A stretch of DNA of 64,000 nt from CAVYHX01 sp963768415 (GCA_963768415.1 CAVYHX010000026.1:32781-96780), one strand, 5' to 3'. Positions 9,975 through 19,526 are shown, counted from the stretch's first letter. Notes: generated by a model not told the origin, from the letters alone. Numbers and translations are program-made.

Positions 9975-10466
9975 ATGGCTTGGATTGATATCGTAATACT
10001 GGCGCTGATTGCATTGTCTGCGATCCTCAGCCTGTTCCGCGGCTTCGTCAAGGAAGCACTCGCCCTGGCAACCTGGCTGGTCGCACTGTGGGTCGCCATG
10101 CTCTTCTACGAGGATTTCGCCTCCTGGTTGTCCCAATGGATCAATACACCGACGGCACAGAAGGTAACGGCCTTCAGCCTGTTGTTTATCAGCGTGCTGC
10201 TGCTCGGTGCCGTGATCAACTACCTGGCCAGCAAGCTGGTATCCAAGACCGGACTCACCGGAACAGACAAGCTGCTGGGTGTCGTTTTCGGCGCAGCACG
10301 CGGTGCCTTCATCGTGGCCCTCCTGGTGCTGCTTGCCGGCTTGACGACAATGCCACAGGATCCCTGGTGGCAGGATTCCCAACTGATCGGCTACTTCCAG
10401 GAATTTGCAATCTGGATGCGCGACTATTTACCCAGTGATATTGCCGATAACATCTCTTACGTCTAG
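9975..10466 (+). CDS. cvpA: CvpA family membrane protein
   Basis: 163 residues from ATG 9975. Four hydrophobic segments are visible (residues ~3-22, 25-47, 63-85, 101-121), with the family marker SLFRGFVKEALALATWLVA. CvpA is needed for colicin V production and envelope homeostasis in E. coli; its molecular role is not settled. It stands directly before purF, the arrangement seen in E. coli and Pseudomonas, with 32 bases between them. Confidence 0.93.
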   Translation: MAWIDIVILALIALSAILSLFRGFVKEALALATWLVALWVAMLFYEDFASWLSQWINTPTAQKVTAFSLLFISVLLLGAVINYLASKLVSKTGLTGTDKLLGVVFGAARGAFIVALLVLLAGLTTMPQDPWWQDSQLIGYFQEFAIWMRDYLPSDIADNISYV

Positions 10467-10498
10467 CTGCTCAGGACACAAAGCCCCGGGGATCTGAT

Positions 10499-12010
10499 AT
10501 GTGCGGCGTCATAGGCATAGTTGCTCACGGCCCGGCCAATCAGGATATTTATGACGGCCTTGCCGTCCTGCAGCATCGCGGGCAGGATGCGGCGGGGATA
10601 ATTACCTCGGATGGAAGTCGCCTGTACTTGCGCAAGAGTAGCGGACTGGTGCGGGATGTCTTTCATACCCGTCACATGATGCGCCTGCATGGCAATATGG
10701 GGATCGGGCATGTCCGCTATCCTACGGCCGGGAGCGAAGGCTCCTCCGAGGCCCAGCCGTTCTACGTCAATTCCCCCTATGGTATCAGCCTGGCCCATAA
10801 CGGTAATCTGACGAATGCAGGCACACTCAAGCAGGAAGTATTCAAGGAAGACCTGCGCCAGCTGAACACTGACTCCGACTCGGAAGTTCTGCTCAACGTT
10901 TTTGCCCATGAGCTGCAACAGCACGGCAAGCTTAAAATGGAGGTGGATTCCGTCTTCAAGGCCGTCGCGGGGGTACACCGGCGTTGCCGTGGCGCCTATG
11001 CTGCGGTCGTCATGATTACCGGTTATGGCATAGTGGCCTTCCGCGACCCCAACGGAATCCGGCCGCTGGTTTACGGCAGCCGGACAACCCTGAATGGAAC
11101 CGACTATACAGTTGCATCCGAAAGTGTGGCACTGGATGTGCTCGGCTTCGATTTGTGCGGTGATGTCGCACCGGGTGAAGCCATCTATATCACCCTGGAT
11201 GGAAAGATTCACAAGCAGCAGTGCGCAAAAAAAACACTGCATGCGCCGTGTATATTCGAGTTCGTCTACCTGGCCAGACCCGATTCGATCATCGACGACA
11301 TCTCGGTTTACAAGGCCCGTCTGCGTATGGGCGACAGGCTGGCGAACAAAATTCGCAAGCTGCGCCCGGAGCATGATATCGACGTCGTCATCCCGATTCC
11401 CGACACCAGCCGCACCTCTGCCCTGCAACTGGCATACAACCTGGGCATCAAGTATCGCGAGGGATTCATCAAGAACCGTTACATCGGCCGGACATTTATC
11501 ATGCCGGGTCAGCAGCAGCGCAGGAAATCAGTGCGCCAGAAACTGAATGCCATTGACCTGGAGTTCAGGGGAAAGAATGTGTTGCTGGTTGATGACTCTA
11601 TCGTGCGTGGCACGACGTCTTCACAGATAATTCAAATGGCACGCGAGGCCGGTGCGAACAAGGTTTATTTTGCATCTGCCGCGCCGCCGGTACGCTATCC
11701 GAATGTCTATGGCATTGACATGCCGGTCAGCAGTGAGTTGATAGCTCATGATCGAACAGAAGCTGAAGTATGCCGGGAGATCGGTGCGGACTGGCTGGTT
11801 TACCAGGACCTGCAGAGCCTGATCGATGCGGTCGGCAAGGGCAATACGGCAATCAGCCAGTTTGATACCTCGGTATTCGATGGCCGGTACATTACCGGTG
11901 ATGTTGGCATCGACTACCTCGATGATTTGCAGACTGCACGCAGCGATGCGGCCAAGAAAGATCGCAGGGACAGCGATAACGAGGTCATAGATCTCCACAA
12001 TTCGGCCTGA
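10499..12010 (+). CDS. purF: Amidophosphoribosyltransferase
   Basis: 503 residues from ATG 10499. PurF makes 5-phosphoribosylamine from PRPP and glutamine, the committing step of purine synthesis. Cys2 (MCGVIGIV) is the Ntn glutaminase nucleophile after Met removal; LQHRGQDAAGI and GHVRYPTAGS follow. The PRPP loop VLLVDDSIVRGTTS is intact. The C-terminus is E. coli-like and lacks the Fe-S cysteines of the Bacillus type. No propeptide is present. Confidence 0.97.
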   Translation: MCGVIGIVAHGPANQDIYDGLAVLQHRGQDAAGIITSDGSRLYLRKSSGLVRDVFHTRHMMRLHGNMGIGHVRYPTAGSEGSSEAQPFYVNSPYGISLAHNGNLTNAGTLKQEVFKEDLRQLNTDSDSEVLLNVFAHELQQHGKLKMEVDSVFKAVAGVHRRCRGAYAAVVMITGYGIVAFRDPNGIRPLVYGSRTTLNGTDYTVASESVALDVLGFDLCGDVAPGEAIYITLDGKIHKQQCAKKTLHAPCIFEFVYLARPDSIIDDISVYKARLRMGDRLANKIRKLRPEHDIDVVIPIPDTSRTSALQLAYNLGIKYREGFIKNRYIGRTFIMPGQQQRRKSVRQKLNAIDLEFRGKNVLLVDDSIVRGTTSSQIIQMAREAGANKVYFASAAPPVRYPNVYGIDMPVSSELIAHDRTEAEVCREIGADWLVYQDLQSLIDAVGKGNTAISQFDTSVFDGRYITGDVGIDYLDDLQTARSDAAKKDRRDSDNEVIDLHNSA

Positions 12011-12061
12011 GATCCCGGCTGGTGTATTGACAGCGATAGTTCCCTCATCTAGTCTCACTCA

Positions 12062-12137
12062 TACGGCGCCGATTTGATTTCAGCTTGCGGGCGCTCAGGG
12101 TAATCAGCCCTGTTGATAAATTCAGCTAAAGCGACGG
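12062..12137 (+). promoter_or_regulatory. SAM-II riboswitch before metZ
   Basis: The leader matches the SAM-II pseudoknot pattern: P1 GCGCC (12066-12070) pairs with GGCGC (12090-12094), enclosing the conserved GATTTGA...AGCTTGC; then GATAAATTCAGCTAAAGC (12115-12132) supplies the conserved UAAA and GCUAAA strands that form the pseudoknot and contact S-adenosylmethionine. A small extra hairpin, CAGGG/CCCTG (12096-12112), is inserted between P1 and the UAAA strand. It lies 90 bases before a methionine gene and is followed at once by an intrinsic terminator, so SAM probably switches off transcription. SAM-II is mainly known from alphaproteobacteria. Confidence 0.87.
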
Positions 12138-12139
12138 CA

Positions 12140-12172
12140 CCTGCTTTCGCGTGGCTGAAAGCGGGTTTTTTT
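12140..12172 (+). terminator. Attenuator terminator of the metZ riboswitch
   Basis: Hairpin CCTGCTTTC / GAAAGCGGG (12140-12165, one G-U pair) followed by seven T. It starts right after the SAM-II aptamer and 55 bases before the metZ start, the position expected for a riboswitch-controlled terminator. A competing antiterminator was not identified. Confidence 0.85.
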
Positions 12173-12226
12173 ACGTCTCTGATAATCAGGCAAGCTGCGG
12201 ACACGTATCAATTTGGGGAACAAGCC

Positions 12227-13414
12227 ATGTCTACTGATGATTTCGAATTCGAAACCAGGGCGATACGGGCCGGGCAGCATCGTACAGGTGAAGGTGAACA
12301 CTCCGAGGCGATCTTTCCGACCTCCAGCTACGTATTTGGCAGTGCAGCTGAAGCGGCCGCACGATTTTCCGGCGCACAACCCGGAAATATCTATTCACGC
12401 TTTACCAATCCAACGGTAAGAACCTTTGAGGAACGGCTTGCAAGTCTCGAAGGGGGTGAATGCTGTGTGGCCACCGCCTCCGGCATGGCCGCGATCCTGG
12501 CTACCTGTGCGGGCCTGCTGCAGGCCAATGATCATGTGGTTTCGTCACGCAGCGTGTTCGGTACGACCACGGTATTGTTCTCGACCTACCTGGCCAAGTT
12601 CGGTATTGATACCACCTACGTTCCACTGGCTGACCTGGCCGCCTGGGATGCGGCAATCCGCCCGGAAACCCGGCTGCTGTTCCTGGAAACCCCTTCCAAT
12701 CCGCTGACTGAAATTGCCGATCTCAGCGCATTGGCAGCCCTGGCAAAGTCCCGCGACTGCCTGCTGGTCGTCGATAATTGTTTTTGTACCCCGGCCTTGC
12801 AGCGTCCACTCGCCCTGGGTGCGGATATCGTCATTCATTCGGCGACAAAATATCTGGACGGGCAGGGTCGCTGCATCGGCGGGGCCGTTGTCGGTGATGC
12901 CGAACGGGTCGGCAAGGAAGTCTTTGGCTTCCTGCGTACCGCCGGTCCCGCCATGAGCCCGTTCAATGCCTGGGTCTTTCTGAAGGGCCTGGAAACACTC
13001 TCGTTGCGGATGCAGCGCCACTGCAGCAATGCAAGCGCCATTGCGCACTGGCTGGAGCAGCAAGCAGCTGTGGCGCGGGTTTACTATCCGGGTCTGGATT
13101 CACACCCGCAGCATGAGCTGGCTGCCCGCCAGCAGGATGATTTTGGCGGCATCGTGTCGTTTGAGCTCGAGGGTGGGAAGGATGCTGCCTGGTCGTTTAT
13201 CGATGCTACCCGGGTGTTTTCCATTACCGCAAATCTGGGTGATACGAAGAGCACGATCACGCATCCCGCAACGACAACCCACGGCAGACTGACACCTGAA
13301 CAGAAAGTCGCTGCCGGTATTTCCGACAGCCTGATACGACTGGCTGTCGGACTCGAATCCGTTAATGATCTGCGTGCAGACCTGGAGCATGGTCTTGCAG
13401 CATGCAGATCCTGA
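12227..13414 (+). CDS. metZ: O-succinylhomoserine sulfhydrylase
   Basis: 395 residues from ATG 12227 (GGGGAACAAGCC upstream). This PLP enzyme makes homocysteine from O-succinylhomoserine and sulfide, the direct-sulfhydrylation route to methionine. Cys/Met-metabolism fold motifs are intact: SRFTNPT, SGMAAI, ETPSNP, VVDNCFCTP and HSATKYLDGQGR, whose Lys binds PLP. In Pseudomonas metZ follows purF exactly as here. Expression is expected to fall when SAM is abundant because of the upstream SAM-II aptamer and terminator. Confidence 0.95.
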   Translation: MSTDDFEFETRAIRAGQHRTGEGEHSEAIFPTSSYVFGSAAEAAARFSGAQPGNIYSRFTNPTVRTFEERLASLEGGECCVATASGMAAILATCAGLLQANDHVVSSRSVFGTTTVLFSTYLAKFGIDTTYVPLADLAAWDAAIRPETRLLFLETPSNPLTEIADLSALAALAKSRDCLLVVDNCFCTPALQRPLALGADIVIHSATKYLDGQGRCIGGAVVGDAERVGKEVFGFLRTAGPAMSPFNAWVFLKGLETLSLRMQRHCSNASAIAHWLEQQAAVARVYYPGLDSHPQHELAARQQDDFGGIVSFELEGGKDAAWSFIDATRVFSITANLGDTKSTITHPATTTHGRLTPEQKVAAGISDSLIRLAVGLESVNDLRADLEHGLAACRS

Positions 13415-13459
13415 GCCGGTGTGCAGGGCGCAGGCAGGGCATATCGACGGGTCTAAATA

Positions 13460-14728
13460 GTGCCGCAGGGAGAACTTGCCAGCGTGCGCAGGCATGCACT
13501 GGATGTCTTTCTGGCCGGCATTGCCGCGGTGCAGGGCGCACGCTGTGTATCGGATTACCTTGACTGCCACCCGGGGAAACAGGATGTCATCGTTGTAGCC
13601 ATAGGCAAGGCCGCCAGTGCCATGGTCACGGGTGCGCTGCAGGTATTGAACACCCGGCTGCGACGGGGCCTGCTGGTAACCAAACCCGGTCATATCGAAC
13701 CGCAACTCCTGTGCGACCGGCGCATCACCTGCCTCACCGCCGGTCACCCGCTCCCGAATGCTGACAGTTTGGCCGCGGGTGATGCACTGCTCGGGTTTAT
13801 CAAGACCACGCCGGCGGATGCGGAGCTGTTGTTTTTGATCTCCGGGGGCGCTTCCAGCCTGGTCGAGGTCCTGCCTGAAAATATCACCCTGGCAGACCTG
13901 CAGCGGGTCAATAGCTGGTTGCTCGGCAGCGGTCTGGATATCCACGCGTGCAACCACATTCGCCGCAGACTGTCGCAAATCAAGGGCGGGCGCCTGCTGC
14001 ATGCGCTGCACGGCCGGGCGGCCTCGGTCCTGATGATTTCGGATGTGGCTGGTGATGATCCTGCGGTCATCGGGTCCGGTCTGCTGTCTTCGAAGACGAC
14101 AGACCGCACTATCGATACAGATATCCCGGACTGGCTCGCGCGGCTGGTGTCGCTGGCAGCGCCCAAGCGCGGGGGGCAGGCAATCCCGGCAGGCAACGTA
14201 GACCACCATATCATTGCCCGGCTCAATGATGCCCTGCTGGCGGCTGCGGCGCATGGCAGGGCACTTGGCTATGCAGTAACCCTGATGGATGAGCGGATCG
14301 CCGGTGATGCCGCACAGACCGGCCGGGAGCTTGCAGCACACCTGCAGGCGGCGCCACCGGGGCTGATCATCTGGGGAGGCGAGTGCACAGTCAGGCTGCC
14401 GGCACACCCCGGCAACGGGGGCAGAAATCAGCAGCTGGCACTGGCGGCGGCCTGTACACTACAGCAGCATGCGGGGCTGGTCATGCTGGCGGGAGCAACG
14501 GACGGTTCAGACGGGCCCACCAGTGCAGCAGGTGCGCGCGTCGATGCTGCAACGGTTGACCGTGGTACACGTAGCGGACTGGATGCCGAGGCCTGCCTGC
14601 TGCATGCGGATGCAGGCACATTTCTGGCGGCCAGTGGCGACTTGATAACCACCGGACCAACGGGCACCAACGTGACGGATATGCTCATCGGGATCAAAAC
14701 GAAGCAGGCGGGTACGATGCGGGTATGA
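13460..14728 (+). CDS. Glycerate 2-kinase (DUF4147 / MOFRL type)
   Basis: 422 residues from GTG 13460. The protein has the two parts of class II glycerate kinases: an N-terminal DUF4147 domain (AIGKAASAMVTGAL, VTKPGH, AGHPLPNADSLAAGDALLG, LISGGASSLVE, ISDVAGDDPAVIGSG) and a C-terminal MOFRL domain (IWGGECTV, GGRNQQLALAAA, TDGSDGPTSAAGA). These enzymes phosphorylate D-glycerate to 2-phosphoglycerate. With the serine-glyoxylate-type aminotransferase at 38.6 kb it could serve a glycolate/photorespiration route; that link is inference. Its stop overlaps the next start. Confidence 0.9.
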   Translation: MPQGELASVRRHALDVFLAGIAAVQGARCVSDYLDCHPGKQDVIVVAIGKAASAMVTGALQVLNTRLRRGLLVTKPGHIEPQLLCDRRITCLTAGHPLPNADSLAAGDALLGFIKTTPADAELLFLISGGASSLVEVLPENITLADLQRVNSWLLGSGLDIHACNHIRRRLSQIKGGRLLHALHGRAASVLMISDVAGDDPAVIGSGLLSSKTTDRTIDTDIPDWLARLVSLAAPKRGGQAIPAGNVDHHIIARLNDALLAAAAHGRALGYAVTLMDERIAGDAAQTGRELAAHLQAAPPGLIIWGGECTVRLPAHPGNGGRNQQLALAAACTLQQHAGLVMLAGATDGSDGPTSAAGARVDAATVDRGTRSGLDAEACLLHADAGTFLAASGDLITTGPTGTNVTDMLIGIKTKQAGTMRV

Positions 14729-15561
14729 ACAGCGCGATCAAAGCAGCCAGAGACTGGCTTGATGCCTGCGTCCCGGGTGCCAAAAGGGCGCGGGCGCTAC
14801 TGGCTGCCGCCAGCCGGCATGCGGGCCCCGGGTTGAATGCCGGACAAGTCAATTTCAGTCTTGTATTCCTGCTGTTCGTAGCAGCAGCAGGTTTTTTATC
14901 CGCGTGCATGCAGCAGCAAGATGACGGATCTGCCAGCAGGCAAACCAGCACCTTGCTCTATAAAGAACAGGAAGCCGGTACCGCCGGCTATCCGGTGCGC
15001 GTATTGATCAATGCCGGTCACCTGCGCCTGGATGACGGGTATGAGGGTAGCGACTTTATCCTTATGGACCGCAAGTCCCGGACAATATACAGCGTCAGTC
15101 ATGAGGAGAAACGTATCCTGGTGATGACCGCGCCGGCTGTGGATCAGCGCCCGCCGGCGGACCTGGACATCAGCGTGGAGCAGGAGGAGGACGCCGGGTC
15201 GCCATTGATCGCAGGGGTACGACCAGTGCAGGTGCGTATCAAGGCGAATAACGAGGTGTGTTTTCAGGCAATCGTGGTACCGGGATTGCTGCCTGCCGCG
15301 GTCGCAGGGCTGATCGAATATGCACAGGCGCTGGGAGATCGGCAGCTGGACGTGCTGGATGAGGTGCCGGAATCGGTGCGGACGCCCTGTTACCTGGCGC
15401 GCTATGCCTACGCACCTGCGCAACATCTGCGGCAAGGCTTGCCGGTTCAGGAATGGGATGCGTATGGGTATCGGCGTGCGCTGGTGGATTTCAAAGAACC
15501 GGAAACCGTTCTGCCGACGTTGTTTTTGCTGCCACCGGACTACGAACGCATCCGCATTTAG
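14725..15561 (+). CDS. Predicted lipoprotein of unknown function
   Basis: 278 residues from ATG 14725, overlapping the end of the glycerate kinase gene. A hydrophobic segment (residues ~43-61) ends in the lipobox FLSAC, giving lipidation at Cys61 if this start is right; the preceding 40 polar residues are unusually long for a signal peptide, so a later start is possible, but no better one is seen. The mature part (YPVRVLINAGHLRLDDGYEG..., SVSHEEKRILVM) is probably a beta-rich periplasmic domain. I do not recognise a family. Confidence 0.7.
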   Translation: MNSAIKAARDWLDACVPGAKRARALLAAASRHAGPGLNAGQVNFSLVFLLFVAAAGFLSACMQQQDDGSASRQTSTLLYKEQEAGTAGYPVRVLINAGHLRLDDGYEGSDFILMDRKSRTIYSVSHEEKRILVMTAPAVDQRPPADLDISVEQEEDAGSPLIAGVRPVQVRIKANNEVCFQAIVVPGLLPAAVAGLIEYAQALGDRQLDVLDEVPESVRTPCYLARYAYAPAQHLRQGLPVQEWDAYGYRRALVDFKEPETVLPTLFLLPPDYERIRI

Positions 15562-15603
15562 ACCGCCGGTTAACCCGGGCGATGCGCGAATAATATAATT
15601 AAT

Positions 15604-16326
15604 TCATGTGGTTGTATCGAGCTGGCAGCCCGCAGGCGTGCACGTCAGGACGCTGCCCTGGTGGTACCAGTCGCCCAGCACGATACGTTCTGCCGGGTAG
15701 CCGGAGATCGAGAGGGCGTGTATGGCCGGCCGGTGCGTATGCCCGTGTATCAGGCGTGCAACCCGGTGCTCCGCCATCACCCTGACAACGGCCTCCTGGT
15801 TGACATCCATGATGGACTCCGGTTTGCCGCGGGTGCGCGCACGGCTGGTCGCGCGCATTTCTGCAGCCATCTGCCGGCGCTCGTGCAGCGGCCTGGATAT
15901 AAAGTCACGCTGCCACGCGGAGTCGCGCACCATGTCACGGAAATCCAGGTATTCCGTATCATCGGTACACAGCGTATCGCCATGCATCAGCAGGGTGGGT
16001 GTGCCGTAGAGATCAATACGTTCCGGATCGCCGAGCAGGGTAGCGCCACACTGCCTGGCAAATTCATCACCAAGTAAAAAATCACGATTGCCATGCATGA
16101 CAAATACGGGCGTGCCGTTACCGGTGCAGCTTAGCAGGGCCTTGGCTACTGCCACATTGACGGGCGCATCGTCATCATCACCGATCCAGGCCTCGAACAG
16201 GTCACCGAGGATATAGAGCGCATCTGCATCCGGGACCCGTTTGCCGAGAAAATCAATGAACAGTGCAGTGATAGCCGGGCGCTCCGGGTCCAGATGCAGA
16301 TCGGATATAAACAGTGTTTCGGGCAT
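15604..16326 (-). CDS. lpxH: UDP-2,3-diacylglucosamine diphosphatase
   Basis: 240 residues, ATG at 16326. LpxH hydrolyses UDP-2,3-diacylglucosamine to lipid X in lipid A synthesis at the inner membrane. All calcineurin-like metal motifs are present: SDLHLDPERP, ILGDLFEAWIGDDD, VMHGNRDFLLG, MHGDTLCTDD and IHGHTHRPAIH. Length equals the E. coli protein. Divergent context: the lipoprotein gene runs towards it; the cyclophilin gene lies 119 bases upstream on the same strand. Confidence 0.96.
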   Translation of the reverse strand: MPETLFISDLHLDPERPAITALFIDFLGKRVPDADALYILGDLFEAWIGDDDDAPVNVAVAKALLSCTGNGTPVFVMHGNRDFLLGDEFARQCGATLLGDPERIDLYGTPTLLMHGDTLCTDDTEYLDFRDMVRDSAWQRDFISRPLHERRQMAAEMRATSRARTRGKPESIMDVNQEAVVRVMAEHRVARLIHGHTHRPAIHALSISGYPAERIVLGDWYHQGSVLTCTPAGCQLDTTT

Positions 16327-16445
16327 CGGCGTCAGCTAAGCGGACCGTGACAGGGCATGTCGACTGACGGGCTGTTACCGTGAAATACCCATTCATCAGC
16401 GATTCCAGCCCTGTGCCCGGTCAGCCACCTGGTGAGAAACACGGG

Positions 16446-17048
16446 CTAGTCTTCCTTAACCGACACCTTGTTTATGACAATCGCCGTGACGGGAACGTCC
16501 TGATGACCCTGACTGTTTCCTGTTTTGACTTTTTCGATGCGGTGGACCACATCCATACCGTCCGTGACCTTGCCGAAAACGCAGTAGCCCCAGCGTTGCG
16601 GGGTGGGCTCCGTGTGATCAAGGAAGGCATTATCCTTCACGTTGATGAAAAACTGGGCGGTTGCCGAATGCGGGTCGTTGGTACGTGCCATGGCGATGGT
16701 GCCAGTGGTATTCTTCAGCCCGTTGTCGGCTTCGTTCTTGATCGGGTCACCGGATTTTTTCTGCATCATTTCGCTGTCAAAACCACCACCCTGGATCATG
16801 AACCCCGGGATAACGCGGTGAAATACTGTGCCGTCGTAATGCCCCGCCTTTGCGTACTCGATGAAGTTGGCCACCGTGGCCGGGGCTTTGTTGCTGTCCA
16901 GCTCGAGGGTAATGAGTCCTTCGGTCGTATCCATGGTTACTGTCACTGTTCCTGCTCCTTTCGTGGTTGGGTGGTCTGTCTGGGAACAGCCGATTGCCAG
17001 CATCAAGCTGATGGTAATGGACAGCAATAGGCTCAATGATCGTTTCAT
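16446..17048 (-). CDS. Lipoprotein cyclophilin-type peptidyl-prolyl isomerase
   Basis: 200 residues, ATG at 17048. A signal peptide with lipobox LAIGC (Cys21) indicates an envelope lipoprotein. The rest is a complete bacterial cyclophilin domain: HRVIPGFMIQGGGF, GTIAMARTNDPHSATAQFFINV and WGYCVFGKVTDGMDVV; the catalytic Arg of FHRVIPGFMIQ and the QFF motif are kept. It would isomerise proline bonds in exported proteins. It lies next to cysS, where ppiB-like genes are often found in gammaproteobacteria, here divergently. Confidence 0.92.
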   Translation of the reverse strand: MKRSLSLLLSITISLMLAIGCSQTDHPTTKGAGTVTVTMDTTEGLITLELDSNKAPATVANFIEYAKAGHYDGTVFHRVIPGFMIQGGGFDSEMMQKKSGDPIKNEADNGLKNTTGTIAMARTNDPHSATAQFFINVKDNAFLDHTEPTPQRWGYCVFGKVTDGMDVVHRIEKVKTGNSQGHQDVPVTAIVINKVSVKED

Positions 17049-17261
17049 TATTAGCTCCAGTGGTAATTCTTCAGAGTGCCAATGATATGAACTTCATCCT
17101 GCTTTACAACCCTGACCGCCGGTCATGACCGGTTTTGTGGCTTGTGGCGCTTTCCGTTACCATTGCCGCGCAATGCATATGCTCACAGAAAAGCCGGTAA
17201 TACCCCGTACCCTTGCGGGTCTTTCGGGCCGGTGGCTGACACACCTGCGGTGGCCTTATCC

Positions 17262-18662
17262 ATGCTGAAAATCTATAACAGCCTGTCGCGCCGGAAACAG
17301 ACTTTTATCCCCATTGAGAAGGGCAAGGTGCGGATGTATGTATGCGGGATGACCGTCTATGACTACTGTCACCTGGGTCATGCACGCGTTATGGTGGTTT
17401 TCGACGTCGTCACCCGCTACCTGCGGTCACAGGGATACAAGGTCACCTATGTTCGCAATATTACTGATATCGATGACAAGATTATCAAACGCGCCCAGGA
17501 GGGCAATGAAAGTATCCAGGAGCTCACTACGCGTTTTATCGAGATCATGCACCAGGATGCCGCCGATCTGGGCGTGCTGAAACCGGACCTGGAGCCAAAG
17601 GCAACTGATTCGATGGATGAGATCCTCACCATGATCGAAACGCTGGTGGCTCGCGACCATGCCTACGCAGGTGCCAACGGTGATGTGTACTACGATGTCA
17701 GCCGCTTCACTGACTACGGGAAACTGTCCGGAAAGCGGGTGGATGATCTGCGCACCGGTGCGCGGGTGGCCGTGGATGAGGCAAAGGACGATCCACTCGA
17801 TTTCGTGCTCTGGAAGGCAGCCAAGCCCGGCGAGCCGAGCTGGCCGTCTCCCTGGGGCCCGGGCCGGCCCGGCTGGCATATCGAATGCTCGGCGATGTCA
17901 ACACAGTGCCTGGGTGCCCATTTCGATATCCATGGCGGCGGCATGGACCTGATGTTTCCACACCACGAAAATGAAATTGCCCAGTCCGAGCCGGCCACCG
18001 GAGAACCGTTTGTGAATTACTGGATGCACAACGGGTTCGTCAAGGTCGATGAAGAGAAAATGTCCAAGTCACTGGGTAACTTTTTCACGGTGCGCGAGAT
18101 ACTGAAACAGTACCGGCCTGAAGATGTGCGGTATTTCATACTCGCCAGCCATTACCGCAGTCCCCTGAATTACTCGCAGGAGAACCTGGAAAGTGCCAGG
18201 TCCGCGCTCACTCGCCTTTATACTGCCTTGCGCGGCTTGTCACTGCAGGAACCGGACTCCGCAGTCGACACATACACTCAGGCGTTTTTCGCTGCCATGG
18301 ATGACGATTTCAATACACCGGAGGCAATCGCGGTGCTGTTCGATCTTGCAAGGGAAATCAACAAAAGCAGAGCGACAGATATGAACAGGGCGAATCAGCT
18401 GGGTAGCAGACTGCGCGAACTTGCGGGTATTCTCGGTTTGCTGCAGGCGGATGCCGAGGTATTTCTGCGCGCATCTCCGGTTATGCGCGGGGATGCGGGG
18501 CAGCAGCTGTCCGAGCCTGAAATCGAATCCCTGATCGAACAGCGGCTGACCGCACGGAAGGAAAAAAACTGGTCCGAGGCCGACCGCATCCGTACCGAAC
18601 TCGAGTCCCGCGGAATCGTACTGGAGGACGGTGCTGAAGGCACTGCGTGGCGGCGCGGCTAG
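17262..18662 (+). CDS. cysS: Cysteinyl-tRNA synthetase
   Basis: 466 residues from ATG 17262; the frame extends upstream to 17142 but the family starts at MLKIYNSLSRRK. CysS charges tRNA-Cys. The zinc-binding Cys of MYVCGMTVYD, HIGH as HLGHAR, ECSAMSTQCLG, the zinc His pair in PHHENEIAQSE and KMSKS as EEKMSKSLGNFF are all visible, and the C-terminal anticodon-binding helices are complete. No lesions. Confidence 0.97.
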   Translation: MLKIYNSLSRRKQTFIPIEKGKVRMYVCGMTVYDYCHLGHARVMVVFDVVTRYLRSQGYKVTYVRNITDIDDKIIKRAQEGNESIQELTTRFIEIMHQDAADLGVLKPDLEPKATDSMDEILTMIETLVARDHAYAGANGDVYYDVSRFTDYGKLSGKRVDDLRTGARVAVDEAKDDPLDFVLWKAAKPGEPSWPSPWGPGRPGWHIECSAMSTQCLGAHFDIHGGGMDLMFPHHENEIAQSEPATGEPFVNYWMHNGFVKVDEEKMSKSLGNFFTVREILKQYRPEDVRYFILASHYRSPLNYSQENLESARSALTRLYTALRGLSLQEPDSAVDTYTQAFFAAMDDDFNTPEAIAVLFDLAREINKSRATDMNRANQLGSRLRELAGILGLLQADAEVFLRASPVMRGDAGQQLSEPEIESLIEQRLTARKEKNWSEADRIRTELESRGIVLEDGAEGTAWRRG

Positions 18663-18671
18663 ACGGGCCGA

Positions 18672-19526
18672 TCAGGAATGCAACTCCTCCATTGCATACA
18701 GCGTATTCTCGAGTAGCGTCGCCACGGTCATTGGACCAACACCGCCAGGTACCGGCGTAATCCATGCGGCCACTTCACAGGCAGCCTCAAAGCCGACATC
18801 CCCCACCAGCTTGCCGTTTTCCTGTCGATTGATACCGACATCGATGACTGTGGCGCCGGGCTTTACCCATTCGCCCGGGACCAGGCCGGGTTTGCCCACA
18901 GCAACAACCAGGATATCAGCCTGTCGTACATTCGCCTCCAGATCGCGGGTAAAGCGGTGGCATATTTTAATAGTGGCTCCTGCGAGGAGTAGTTCAAGAC
19001 CCATGGGGCGGCCGACGATATTGGATGCCCCGACTATGACTGCCTCACGTCCGTAAAAAGTATCGCCGGTATGTTCCAGCAGCGTAATTATGCCGCGCGG
19101 GGTGCAGGAACGGAGGAGGGGGCGGCGCAAAGCCAGCCGGCCTATGTTGTACGGATGAAAGCCATCGACATCCTTGTCGGGACGGATGCATTCCGTCACT
19201 TTATCAGCATCGATATGCGCGGGGAGCGGAAACTGGACCAGTATGCCGTCAATGCTGCTGTCATTGTTAAGGTCATCGATCAGATCCAGCAGTTCCTGCT
19301 CGGTTGTTGCGGTGGACAGGTCATGGGACGTCGAAATGATTCCGGCCTCCTCGCAAGCCTTGCGCTTGTTGCGTACATAGATTTCCGAGGCGGGATCCTG
19401 ACCGACGAGTATGACCGCGAGACCCGGGAGGCGCAGATTTTTCGCCTTGCGTGCATCGATCCGCCGTTTTATGTCTCGGGTAACTTTGGCGGCGATGGCC
19501 TTGCCATTAATCAGTTTTGCGGTCAT
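18672..19526 (-). CDS. folD: Bifunctional methylene-THF dehydrogenase/cyclohydrolase
   Basis: 284 residues, ATG at 19526 (MTAKLINGKAIAAK). FolD interconverts 5,10-methylene-, methenyl- and 10-formyl-tetrahydrofolate with NADP. The catalytic YVRNKRKACEEAGI with Lys, DGILVQFPLP, DVDGFHPYNIGRL and the nucleotide-binding VIVGASNIVGRPMG are present. The frame stays open far upstream through the tRNA genes, but those codons are not part of the protein. It converges with cysS, 9 bases apart. Confidence 0.97.
   Translation of the reverse strand: MTAKLINGKAIAAKVTRDIKRRIDARKAKNLRLPGLAVILVGQDPASEIYVRNKRKACEEAGIISTSHDLSTATTEQELLDLIDDLNNDSSIDGILVQFPLPAHIDADKVTECIRPDKDVDGFHPYNIGRLALRRPLLRSCTPRGIITLLEHTGDTFYGREAVIVGASNIVGRPMGLELLLAGATIKICHRFTRDLEANVRQADILVVAVGKPGLVPGEWVKPGATVIDVGINRQENGKLVGDVGFEAACEVAAWITPVPGGVGPMTVATLLENTLYAMEELHS

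Noticed and set aside
13100..14407. 435-codon minus-strand ORF opposite metZ and glycerate kinase
   Set aside because: Mirrors two recognised genes, has no recognisable protein features and spans their junction.
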